NCBI GenBank assembly: GCA_947487385.1
Contig: CANKWU010000002.1
Location: 55,050-119,049 of the forward strand
Length of the DNA: 64,000 nt
Direction of reading: 5' to 3'
Source of the DNA: Spartobacteria bacterium
GTDB lineage: Bacteria > Verrucomicrobiota > Verrucomicrobiia > Chthoniobacterales > UBA6821
The position numbers and the translations under genes were made by a program. The notes below the pieces were generated by a model. That model was given only the letters and a program-made list of their open reading frames with translations. It was not told the DNA's origin and made no database searches. Below, one piece after another: positions 29,876 through 41,564 of this stretch (positions within the stretch are counted from its first letter, which is position 1; each line of letters begins with the position of its first letter).

Positions 29876-31282
29876 TTAGCTCTGCTGCTTGCGGGAACGG
29901 ATGAGGATCAGGCCAGCGACAGCGCTCATGCCGAGCAGCGCCCAGGTGGAGGGCTCAGGAACAGCCTGCTGAACAAATGTTGAACCATTAAGGTCAGCAG
30001 CTGTGACACCAAAGACGAAGATCATGTCTGAACCAGCGACATTAGGGACAAAATCATTGTCATTTACCAAGTAAAGAGTGTGAGTGTTAGTGCCATTGAT
30101 CATGACATCTTCTCCCCAAGCAAGTCCTTCCAGCTTGGCAGGGATGTTGGTGGCTGCAAACCCTGCATTAGTCAATCCGGCGAAGATGTCAAGGAACAGG
30201 GTCCCGTTAACAGCATGGGGAGCCAAGGCATTAGTTCCACTAAGGTTACTGACATCGGTGGCTCCAGTAAGATCAATCTTGATCAATTTTTTATAGGCAG
30301 CGGAAGATCCATCACCTAATCCTTTTCCATCACGCTCGAGAACCAAAAACTCATTAGCATTAATAGCAAGAATCTCACTGCTGTTTTGACTCTTGTTCGT
30401 TCCAACTACATTGTTGTAGGCAAACTGATGAGTGTTACCGCTCTCAATATCTATTTTAATAATACGGTTAAAAGGTCCATCGCCTGGTTTTCCTGAAATG
30501 CTATCCTGCTCTAACGGACTCTGCATGAATCCGTAGAGAGTGGAACCATCTGGAGAAATGGCCAAACCTTCCATGCCTTTATTGGCGATGCGGCCTGTGG
30601 TATTACCATTAATTTCAGTATTTCCTACGGAAGATAAATTAGTGACACCCAGATTGCTAGGAAGAGCAAATGCCTTGGTGCGTTCTCCTGTCGCACGGTC
30701 AAACTGATAAACATAGGGGCCGTATTCATCAGAGACATAGGCATAACGTCCATCAGCAGAGATGCGTACAGCCTCGGGATCGAAGCGGGCATTGTTTGAA
30801 TTCAACGAGCTACTGCCTGAGGCAAAATTGTCAGAGCGTCCGTTAAAGAAATTCTTGTTACCTACAATGGTTGAGGTAGCCCCGTAATTAAGAGCTGTGC
30901 TACTATACAGAAGTGTCGTGCTGTTGAGTGTGGGGGTGAGGTTGAAGACGTTAGGGGTGGTCTGCTGAAGGTTTAAGGTCACATTATGGAGACGTGAGAT
31001 ATAAGAGGTCGTGTTATCCAGAGAGGAGTTCCATGCGCTAGCATTCGGTCCACGATCAGGAGCCATAACAAATTGATTGCCTCCAGCCCATGCAATTCCC
31101 GAACCGACACCGCCAAAAAGATTGGCGGCATTTGTATTTTCAAGCGTCCCAGTAAGACCCGAAAGATCGGTGGTGTTTGTGAATGAAGCCCAAGTTAAGA
31201 GCGAAGGTGCTGCCTGTGCTGCACCGGTGAGAAGCAGTGAGAGAACTGCGGCAGTAGTGATTTGATTGAGATTGCGTTTCAT
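29876..31282 (-). CDS. Esterase-like/phytase-like PEP-CTERM protein
   Basis: Signal peptide; DPEAVRISADGRYAYVSDEYGPYVYQFD, GMEGLAISPDGSTLYGFMQSPL; C-terminal VPEPSTWALLGMSAVAGLILIRSRKQQS. Confidence 0.82.
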   Translation of the reverse strand: MKRNLNQITTAAVLSLLLTGAAQAAPSLLTWASFTNTTDLSGLTGTLENTNAANLFGGVGSGIAWAGGNQFVMAPDRGPNASAWNSSLDNTTSYISRLHNVTLNLQQTTPNVFNLTPTLNSTTLLYSSTALNYGATSTIVGNKNFFNGRSDNFASGSSSLNSNNARFDPEAVRISADGRYAYVSDEYGPYVYQFDRATGERTKAFALPSNLGVTNLSSVGNTEINGNTTGRIANKGMEGLAISPDGSTLYGFMQSPLEQDSISGKPGDGPFNRIIKIDIESGNTHQFAYNNVVGTNKSQNSSEILAINANEFLVLERDGKGLGDGSSAAYKKLIKIDLTGATDVSNLSGTNALAPHAVNGTLFLDIFAGLTNAGFAATNIPAKLEGLAWGEDVMINGTNTHTLYLVNDNDFVPNVAGSDMIFVFGVTAADLNGSTFVQQAVPEPSTWALLGMSAVAGLILIRSRKQQS

Positions 31283-31336
31283 TAGATTTTTTTAGTTGAT
31301 TTTCAAAGAAAATCTTTAAGCGATAAATAATTAGAA

Positions 31337-32182
31337 TTAAGCGTGCTTGCGTCGGCCAGCAAGAATGAGGACTAGCGCCCCTAGACCAAGGAGCGCATAC
31401 GCAGCCGGCTCAGGAACTGCCGTTCCGCTTACAGTGACATTATCAAAGCGCCAATTGCCGGAGTTGCCCAGTGCTCCATTCGTAGCACTAACACAATCGA
31501 CACCTGTGGAAGCATTCACCAAGCGGAATCCAAAGTTAGCATTATTGGCTGCATTTTCATCGCTAATAGTTGCCGTCAGTCCTGTGAACCAGTTTTGACC
31601 TACTAGGCCTCTAACATAGTATCCATTGACCGTATTGGTAGAACTACTATTGTTAGTTGAAACAAGACCATTGGCGGAACCGTTCAGCGCAAGTGCCGTA
31701 TTGATCCACGAGCTACCATTCGTGCTGTATTGGAATTGGAGATTCGCTGCTCCTGCAGAGGTCACATACCAGTCAAAGCTCACATTGATACTGCTGAAGC
31801 CGGTGGTGGCAACGTTGAACTGGGCTCCTTGAGTACCAATGGGAGCGGCGCTTGACCAGCCATTTGCTGCTCCATTGGTGCCAGCCACTCCACGCACACG
31901 CCATGTTAATGTGGTATTTGTAACGCCACTTGAGCCAGTATCATTTGCCTTTCCTAACGTTACATCAGCTCCGTTGACACCAACGTTTGGAGTTGCATAA
32001 ATATCCATACCGAGCGAAGTGGCGGTGCCGCTACCAGTTGAGGGCGCAGGGGAATTATTTATTCCTGAAGTTAGGGGTTCGAAATTCCACAGGGTGATGG
32101 TTGAAGCTGACTGAGCCTTGGCACCAGTCAGCGTAAGAATCGTGAGGCAGATTGCTGCCGCACTGAAGGATAGTTTTTTCAT
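31337..32182 (-). CDS. PEP-CTERM sorted secreted protein
   Basis: Signal peptide, Ser/Thr/Asn-rich ectodomain, C-terminal VPEPAAYALLGLGALVLILAGRRKHA. Confidence 0.82.
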   Translation of the reverse strand: MKKLSFSAAAICLTILTLTGAKAQSASTITLWNFEPLTSGINNSPAPSTGSGTATSLGMDIYATPNVGVNGADVTLGKANDTGSSGVTNTTLTWRVRGVAGTNGAANGWSSAAPIGTQGAQFNVATTGFSSINVSFDWYVTSAGAANLQFQYSTNGSSWINTALALNGSANGLVSTNNSSSTNTVNGYYVRGLVGQNWFTGLTATISDENAANNANFGFRLVNASTGVDCVSATNGALGNSGNWRFDNVTVSGTAVPEPAAYALLGLGALVLILAGRRKHA

Positions 32183-32275
32183 GGAGTTGGCTTTCTTGAT
32201 TTTGGTTTAGATGTGACGGTTTGAAAAAAAGCCCTTCACGAATAACCATTAGCTAAAAACCTGCAACAACTCTTT

Positions 32276-32309
32276 TGTTACAATTTTGCCTTATGGCAAT
32301 TCTGTAACA
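32276..32309. promoter_or_regulatory. Imperfect palindrome in a divergent intergenic region
   Basis: TGTTACAATTTTGCC-TTAT-GGCAATTCTGTAACA: outer TGTTACA/TGTAACA, inner GCC/GGC. Confidence 0.4.
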
Positions 32310-32443
32310 TTTCAACGCAATGCACGGGGATGCAAGGTGATGCACAAGGATGGGGCTCCCTGCCTTTTTGTTCCCCCTACTGGTTCATGGGGAATAACCT
32401 GAGGAATGGTTCTTGTCGCCGGGATGAGGCTACTGAAGAGTCC

Positions 32444-33676
32444 ATGAGTATGGATTCCTTCTTTAAAAAACTCGGTGAGTTAGTGTACGCGCAGTGGAAG
32501 ATGCAGAACTTCGACCTTACTCTGTTCCCAGAAATCGCCCGCAAGGCACTCGAGAAATGCAATCCCTCGAAGCATGTCGATCTGCACGACGTCATCCATG
32601 AATTCCTGCTCCAGGATGATCAACCCTTCCAGAGCTCATCAGGCTTTGGTCAACCCGAGCTGATCCTTTACGACAACCCGAAGTTCTACATTCAGGCGCT
32701 ATTTTGGCTGGATGGGACGACCGATATCCACCAGCACGAGTTCTCGGGAGCATTCCATGTCATGGCCGGATCCAGCATTCATTCGACCTATGACTTCGAC
32801 GCCCCCAAGGCAATCACTGCCCATTTCCGCCTTGGGAACCTCAAACTACGGGACGTTGCGTTGCTGAAAACCGGCAGCACAGTGCCAATCACCTCGGGAC
32901 GAGCCTGCATCCACTCGCTCTTTCATCTGGAAACTCCCTCGGTAACGATTGTCATTCGTACCCATTCCGATCCAGGTACGGGCCCTCAGTTTACGTATCT
33001 CCCGCCTCATGTCGCGCTTGATCCAGTCCAACAAGACACTCTGACGACAAGGCGCAAGCAGTTGCTCGATGTGCTGGAGCAAACGCAGTCTCCGGATTAC
33101 ACTGATCTGGTTGCTGCGATGCTTGGCGAGCTCGATTTTGAACGCGGTTTTTTCATTCTTCAGAATTGCATAGGCTATCTTCGTAATCTTGAAACTTGGG
33201 AGCAGGTCTGGGGCGTCTTCGTTAAGAAACATGGGAATCTCGCCGCGCCGGTGAAGGTAACGCTTGAGGAGATCATCAGACGGGATGCTCTCACCGCAAT
33301 GCGTTCTAGGATCGAGGATGTTGAGCACCGATTTTTTCTGGTGGTGTTGATCAATCTGGAACGTAGGGAGGACATTCTGCGATTGGTTGCCAAGCAGGGC
33401 CATGGGGATGCATTGGCAACGATCATAAGTTGGGCGGAGGAACTGATCCAGATAACCGACTCGGGTCTTTGGATGCTCGACGCTAAGTTGCCGTGGATAA
33501 CTGGATTAGAAGAAGAGGATCATCCATTGATCTTCCTGAAGGCCCTCCATTACTTGATCAAGGGAGAGAGCAGTCGCGGAAAAATCCCGACTGAACTCAA
33601 GTCCCTGGGAGCACGAAACTTTGCGCAGATCAAAGAGATCTTTTTCCGATCGAGTTGGCGCGTACTCATTCGATGA
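32444..33676 (+). CDS. Hypothetical protein with cupin-like segment
   Basis: WLDGTTDIHQHEFSGAFHVMAGSSIHSTYDF suggests a cupin fold; internal ATG 32444 preferred. Confidence 0.5.
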   Translation: MSMDSFFKKLGELVYAQWKMQNFDLTLFPEIARKALEKCNPSKHVDLHDVIHEFLLQDDQPFQSSSGFGQPELILYDNPKFYIQALFWLDGTTDIHQHEFSGAFHVMAGSSIHSTYDFDAPKAITAHFRLGNLKLRDVALLKTGSTVPITSGRACIHSLFHLETPSVTIVIRTHSDPGTGPQFTYLPPHVALDPVQQDTLTTRRKQLLDVLEQTQSPDYTDLVAAMLGELDFERGFFILQNCIGYLRNLETWEQVWGVFVKKHGNLAAPVKVTLEEIIRRDALTAMRSRIEDVEHRFFLVVLINLERREDILRLVAKQGHGDALATIISWAEELIQITDSGLWMLDAKLPWITGLEEEDHPLIFLKALHYLIKGESSRGKIPTELKSLGARNFAQIKEIFFRSSWRVLIR

Positions 33677-33709
33677 TTCGCCGGACGAGTCCCTGTTGAC
33701 CGTTGTAGA

Positions 33710-34420
33710 GTGAACGATAAGAATCACAGTATGCGTCGTTCACTACCCTTTCTTCCCATCTTTCTTCTCATTCTCTTGGGATCATGGAGCTTGATGGCGG
33801 CAGCATTGGCCGAGGGAGAACTCTGGAATGCTTTGCCACATTCGGAGCAAAGGGAGCTACTTGAAGGTAAAGTGGTCAAACTGGAGGAGGATGTGGATGG
33901 GAGCGCATGGCCCCGGTTCATCATTTATCATTTGGTCAAATCCCCACCGGCTGCGGTTGCCGCAGTCTTCTGGAACTGCGAGTTGGATCCCAAATACATC
34001 CCCTCCTGCACCTCCGTCAAAATCCTAAACTCCCCGGAACCAGGAGTGGTCAATGCGCAATACACGCTGAGCATGCCCTTTTTTCTTCCAGACGAGGTCT
34101 ACGTCTCCCGAAACAAGTTGAGGAAACTTTCACCCTCAGGTTACGAGATTTCGTGGAGAGTACCCCCGTCTCGGTACTCGAAATCCTCGGTCGGAAGCCT
34201 CCGGGTCGAGGAACATGGCGACAGAACCCTGATCCGCTACACGAATTTAGTGATACCCTCAAGTCGCTTTGCGAGCCTGCTTCGCTCGACGGCGGCCACT
34301 CAGGTAGTGGAGAGTGTGAAGGCCCTAGTAGCACAAGTCATCTCGGAGATCGAACAGACACCCACGCTTTTGGAGAAACAACTTCAGGCACTCGAACAAT
34401 CGAGCGGAAAATCCCAGTAA
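33710..34420 (+). CDS. Secreted START/SRPBCC-like protein
   Basis: Signal peptide; KSPPAAVAAVFWNCELDPKYIPSCTSVKIL...YEISWRVPP resembles START-like domains. Confidence 0.55.
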   Translation: MNDKNHSMRRSLPFLPIFLLILLGSWSLMAAALAEGELWNALPHSEQRELLEGKVVKLEEDVDGSAWPRFIIYHLVKSPPAAVAAVFWNCELDPKYIPSCTSVKILNSPEPGVVNAQYTLSMPFFLPDEVYVSRNKLRKLSPSGYEISWRVPPSRYSKSSVGSLRVEEHGDRTLIRYTNLVIPSSRFASLLRSTAATQVVESVKALVAQVISEIEQTPTLLEKQLQALEQSSGKSQ

Positions 34421-34432
34421 GGCTTCCGTTCT

Positions 34433-35188
34433 GTGTCTGGAGTTCTTACTCACTTCAGCGTTGCTGCATGGGCGATAGCCTGTATAGCCGCCCTCTGTAT
34501 CGGGTTAACCAAAGCCGGCTTCAGTGGGTGCGGTTTGATTGCCGTTCTGCTGATGGCGGAGGTCCTGCCTGCCAAAGAGTCGACGGGCGCTGTCCTACCG
34601 ATGCTCATCGCCGCTGATCTCATGGCGATCGGGATTTATCGGAAACATGTGAACTGGAGAGTCCTTTTTGGACTTCTTCCGACGACGGTCATCGGACTTT
34701 TAATAGGTTGGTTTCTCATGCAAAGAATCCCCGATCATCTTTTCGGCCATTTCTTGGGATGGATGATTCTGGCCATGATGATCCTGGTCCTCTGGCAAAG
34801 GTTTGATCGGCGAATCCTCTCGGGGATTATGCATCATCCCGCGCTGGCTACCTTATCGGGATTCGCGGCGGGAGTCACCACGATGATGGCGAATGCAGGA
34901 GGACCCGCCATGACCTTCTACCTGCTTGCAAAGAATTTTGACAAAATGGCCTTTGTCGGAACCTGCGCTTGGTTTTTCTTTCTGACAAACCTGACCAAGG
35001 TTCCCCTCAGTTGGAATCTGGGCCTGATTACCACATCGTCGTTGATGTTGAATCTGGAACTTCTCCCCCCCGTGATTGCGGGAATGGTTCTGGGACGATA
35101 TTTGCTGGGAAAGATTGCCCAAGCCACCTTTGAGTGGCTGCTACTTGCTATGTCGACTGCCGCTGCCGTACGGATGATCCTAGCGTGA
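34433..35188 (+). CDS. TauE/SafE (TSUP) family membrane transporter
   Basis: IGLTKAGFSGCGLIAVLLMAEVLPAKESTGAVLPMLIAADL, FAAGVTTMMANAGGPAMTFYLL. Confidence 0.87.
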   Translation: MSGVLTHFSVAAWAIACIAALCIGLTKAGFSGCGLIAVLLMAEVLPAKESTGAVLPMLIAADLMAIGIYRKHVNWRVLFGLLPTTVIGLLIGWFLMQRIPDHLFGHFLGWMILAMMILVLWQRFDRRILSGIMHHPALATLSGFAAGVTTMMANAGGPAMTFYLLAKNFDKMAFVGTCAWFFFLTNLTKVPLSWNLGLITTSSLMLNLELLPPVIAGMVLGRYLLGKIAQATFEWLLLAMSTAAAVRMILA

Positions 35189-35239
35189 TAGTGGGGTAAT
35201 CCTTTTTACATTTTCACCTTTTACCTTTTACCTTTTTTC

Positions 35240-37053
35240 ATGCCTCGTATCGCCGAAGAGAGTGTTCAGAAGGTCGCCGAGGCCAGCGATATCGTAGAGA
35301 TCATCGGCGGTTATTTCCCGTTGAAACGTGCGGGGACTAGCTTTCGGTGCCTCTGTCCCTTTCACAAGGAGAAGAGCCCCTCCTTTCATGTGAATCCATC
35401 TCGACAGACTTTCCACTGCTTCGGTTGTGGTGCCGGAGGTGGCGTCTTCCGATTTGTAATGGACTATGAGCACATCGATTTCCCCAGTGCTGTCCGCAAG
35501 CTTGCCCAGCGTGCGGGCATCGCGCTGATCGAGAACGATGATCCCGCCGAGCAATCAAGGCGTGATCATAGGAGTCGCCTTCTCCAACTCCACAAGGAGG
35601 CAGCGGAGTGGTTCCATCGTAACCTTCTGCGCAGTCGTGACGCCGAACACGCCCGCGCTTACTTAAAGAAGCGAGGGCTCACCAAGGAGATTGCCGTTGA
35701 GTGGCTGATTGGATTTGCGCCCAGCGGATGGGAGGCCCTACGCAATTGGGCCATGTCCAAGGGCTTCAGCCGTGAGGAATTGCTGACGAGTGGACTCCTC
35801 ACCTCCAAGGAGGGCGATACCCTGGGAGGGTATGACCGGTTCCGTGATCGGTTGATGTTCCCCATCCGCAACGACTATGGGGAAGTGGTCGCCTTCAGCG
35901 GTCGCATCCTCAGCGACAGTGACCGAGAAGCGAAATACGTGAACTCGCCGGAGACGCCGATCTTCTCCAAGGGACGAGTCCTCTTCGGCCTCGACAAGAG
36001 CAAACGACCGCTGATCGAGGCAGGGAGCGCCATTGTTCTGGAGGGACAGATCGATCTGATCTCCGCCTTTGAGCATGGGGTGAAGAATGTTGTGGCCCCT
36101 CAGGGAACAGCCTTCACACCCGAACAAGCACGCCTCCTAAGGCGCTTCGTGGATAAGGTAATTCTCTGCTTCGATTCGGACAATGCCGGCCAGAATGCCG
36201 TGGAGAAATCCCTTCCAGCCCTCCTGAACGCGGGACTTGCCGCTCTGGTCGCGAAGCTTCCACCCGGAGAAGATCCCGACTCTCTCATCCGTGGAAAAGG
36301 AGTGGAGATTTTCACGGAGAAAATCTCGGGAGCCAAGGACTTCTTCGATCATACAATCGATCGGGCAGAGGAATCGGCTGGAGGAAGTCTAGGCCCAAGA
36401 GAGAAGGCCATGGTGGCTCAGCGCCTTGGGGGATTCCTGGCCCTTTTAACCGACACGGCCCTCAGAGAGACCACGACGACTCATGTCGCCGTCAGATTAG
36501 GAATTTCCGAGTCGGCCCTCCGTGAAGCCGCTCTTCGCAATGCCATTTCATTACCTGAACACGAGGCATCGGGCGTAACGGCAATTTCTCAGCGAGGCTA
36601 CTCACCAGTTTCGGCGTCCACAGAGCTCATCTGCGGGCTGGCACTGCTTTCCAAAGAGGCTCGGGAGTGGATCTCTTCGGAGAGTTCCTTCCGTGTGGAG
36701 GAGTTGGATCCGGAACTGGCTCTTTTACATGAACTTCTTCCTCCACTTCAGGGGGTCGAGAACCTTTCCCCCTCCATCGTGCTGGCCTTGATCCCCACCT
36801 CGCTTCAACCCCTTGTCAGTGGATGGGAATTGGAGAAGTTGCCCTCTTCGCCTCTGTTGGCGATCCAGGATGCAATCCGCAACCTGCGGATGATCGATCT
36901 AAAGAAAAAACAACAAACCGCGACGCTCTTACTGAGAAAGCCAAGCCTTGAAACCGCTCAAATGATCTCTGTCCAGAAAGAGATACTTGACCTTCAGCTT
37001 AAGATAAACGATCTTTCCGCGCCCCGAGCGACATCGGTACCAACTGTTCTACG

Positions 37054-37057
<4 letters not shown>
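35240..37057 (+). CDS. dnaG: DNA primase
   Basis: Zinc finger [66 protein letters not shown]. Confidence 0.96.
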
Positions 37058-39189
<2,132 letters not shown>

Positions 39190-39292
39190 GGCGGCCATTC
39201 AGTAAATTCCGTCAAATGGAGGGCGTTTCTAACGCACTCTTTTTCTTTTGCAACCACCGGGCAGTTTCGGTGTTAATCTTACGAAGCTATCT

Positions 39293-39676
39293 ATGGATAT
39301 GAACTCTAACAGCCAGCCAGACAATCTGAACGAACGAGATCGACTGGAAGAAGTTCTCCTAAACGTTTCTCTTGAAGATCCTCTCTGGAAACTTCTCTCA
39401 GCTGATGCGAAAGCTCATCCTGTAGCACCTTCACCCTGGTTTGCCGCGCAAACGGTTGCTAAGGCCAAAAAGCGTGGACAATGGAACATCAAAGCATTGC
39501 TTTTCCGCTGGCTCCTTCCCATTCCTCTTGCAGGATTGGCATCAGCTGCACTGCTGCTTTTTCACGGAACCGGGTCTCAAGGTCTTCTGAGCTCTGATAA
39601 GGCACGGGCCTATTCCTATGTGTCCTCGGATTCGGATTTTGAGCTGCACATGGATCTTCTCTCCTCAAGGGATTAG
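39293..39676 (+). CDS. Hypothetical single-TM protein downstream of rpoD
   Basis: MDMNSNSQPDNLNERDRLEEVLLNVSLEDPLWKLL... with one TM segment. Confidence 0.45.
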   Translation: MDMNSNSQPDNLNERDRLEEVLLNVSLEDPLWKLLSADAKAHPVAPSPWFAAQTVAKAKKRGQWNIKALLFRWLLPIPLAGLASAALLLFHGTGSQGLLSSDKARAYSYVSSDSDFELHMDLLSSRD

Positions 39677-39716
39677 GAATTTTCTACCAGAAATAAGAAT
39701 CTCTTATCCTTTCTAC

Positions 39717-40322
39717 TTAATCCCCCACGGTCACAGGGGTGTTAAGTCCAACGTTGGAGTAGATGATCTGAGCCATCTCCACAGGCAGACGAATGCATCC
39801 GTGAGAGGCCGGGTATCCCGGCAGGATGCCGGCATGCATGCCGACTCCTTGTGGGGTTAGCCTTAGAAAGAACTTCATCGGCGCACCGCTGAAGCGGGTG
39901 CCGCTGGGAGCAGCATCATGCTTACTGCTGACACCGGAGCGAATGACCTGTCCAGAACCATTAACAAAGCTGCCATAGAGGGAGGAATGATGATTAGGAT
40001 CCTTTTCGAGCACGGAGAAACTTCCTTTCGGCGTCCAGCCGTTGCGCCGTCCCGAGGAGATGGGGGAATCAATAGCCACCTTCCCCCCGACCAGCAAATA
40101 GGCACGCTGTTTGGAGAGAGAGATCACAATGGCCAGAGGCTGAGTCGACGCATTCAAGAGTGTCGCTTTGTTGACCTTCCCCGGCTCTTGGATTGAGATG
40201 AGTTCCGAAGCCGGCTTCATGGCTCTGTATTCCATCTTTCTGGGTTCTGATCCAGAGAGGTTGGCACAGAGTATTCCGGCAAACATCATTGCCGTGCAAT
40301 GAATCAATCGGATGGCATTCAT
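39717..40322 (-). CDS. L,D-transpeptidase (YkuD) family protein
   Basis: IVISLSKQRAYLLVGGKVAIDSPISSGR, PGYPASHGCIRLPVEMAQIIY catalytic HGCxR motif. Confidence 0.87.
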   Translation of the reverse strand: MNAIRLIHCTAMMFAGILCANLSGSEPRKMEYRAMKPASELISIQEPGKVNKATLLNASTQPLAIVISLSKQRAYLLVGGKVAIDSPISSGRRNGWTPKGSFSVLEKDPNHHSSLYGSFVNGSGQVIRSGVSSKHDAAPSGTRFSGAPMKFFLRLTPQGVGMHAGILPGYPASHGCIRLPVEMAQIIYSNVGLNTPVTVGD

Positions 40323-40472
40323 GGATTGAGAAGTTGCAAGGGGAAGGAGTAAACAGTGCCAACAAGGCGTACTCTTAAGTTAACATCAGGATGCACTGGA
40401 CGCGATTACTTCCTGATCAACCCACAGATCCTTGAGGTAATCTCATGAATCCGTTTCAATCCTAGGAGCCGC

Positions 40473-41564
40473 ATGATCGAGCATCTCTACATCCACATCC
40501 CCTTCTGTCCGAACATCTGCCCTTACTGTGCGTTTTACAAGGAATCGGCTGGACGGGAGCGGGTCGAAACTTTCCTGGATGCCTTGTTACTGGAGACGGA
40601 GCACTGGTCATTACGATTGAAACCCAAGACTGTTTTTTTTGGTGGAGGGACGCCGAGCGCTCTTTCGATTTCACAATTCGAGAAGCTTCTGGGAGGCCTC
40701 AGGTCCCAGCTCGACCTGAGCAATCTCGAGGAATGGACCATTGAGATGAATCCCGCAACCGTTGCTGCGGACAAAGCCGCCCTGTTGAAGGATTTCGGGA
40801 TCAACCGCATCAGCATGGGCGTTCAGTCTTGGGATGATGCTGTGCTGAAGTCGCTCGGACGAACGCACGACGCAGACAAGGCGGAGGAATCGTTTCAGGT
40901 TCTACGGGATGCTGGTTTCGATAATGTCTCCATCGACCTCATCTTCGGGGTGCCGGGGCAATCCTTGAAATCATGGAGAGAGACCTTGGAAAGAAGCCTC
41001 AGCCTAGCCCCGGAACATCTCTCCGCCTACGGCCTCACCTACGAAGAGGATACCGAGTTTTTCCAGAAGCTGGGACGAGGGGAAATGGCTCCCGACGAGG
41101 GGTTGGAGGCTGACCAGTTCGAACTGACTGCCGAGCTCTTGGGCAACGCAGGATACGCGCAGTATGAGGTCTCCAATTACGCCCTCGCAGGGCAGGAATC
41201 GATACATAATTCTGCTTACTGGAGAGGTTACGATTACATAGGCTTGGGCCCGAGTGCCTTCTCCACGGTGGGATCAAAGCGTTGGCGCAACATCCGGGAT
41301 ACAGGAGTCTATAGCGAAAGCACCATGACTGGTAGGACGGCAGTGGATTTCGAGGAGGAGGTTTCCGACAGAATAAAGGCTGGAGAGAGGGCTGCTTTCG
41401 GGATGAGAACCAATACTGGATTACCATTTTCGGAATCCTCATCTTGGGAAAACGAACTCAGGAAAGCTGCCGGAGAAGGACTTGTGATCGTTGAAAGGGA
41501 CCGGTGGTTGCTCACAGCCAAAGGACGACTTCTTGCTGATATGGTAGCGGAGATCTTCGTATGA
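40473..41564 (+). CDS. hemW: HemW-type radical SAM coproporphyrinogen III oxidase-like protein
   Basis: LYIHIPFCPNICPYCAFYKE (CxxxCxxC), FGGGTPSAL, RISMGVQSWDDAVLKSLGRTHDADKA, DLIFGVPGQSLKSW. Confidence 0.92.
   Translation: MIEHLYIHIPFCPNICPYCAFYKESAGRERVETFLDALLLETEHWSLRLKPKTVFFGGGTPSALSISQFEKLLGGLRSQLDLSNLEEWTIEMNPATVAADKAALLKDFGINRISMGVQSWDDAVLKSLGRTHDADKAEESFQVLRDAGFDNVSIDLIFGVPGQSLKSWRETLERSLSLAPEHLSAYGLTYEEDTEFFQKLGRGEMAPDEGLEADQFELTAELLGNAGYAQYEVSNYALAGQESIHNSAYWRGYDYIGLGPSAFSTVGSKRWRNIRDTGVYSESTMTGRTAVDFEEEVSDRIKAGERAAFGMRTNTGLPFSESSSWENELRKAAGEGLVIVERDRWLLTAKGRLLADMVAEIFV

Noticed and set aside
31298-31314. GATTTTC-AAA-GAAAATC small palindrome between the two PEP-CTERM genes
   Set aside because: 7-bp A/T-rich hairpin without a T-tail in the relevant direction; too weak to call a terminator
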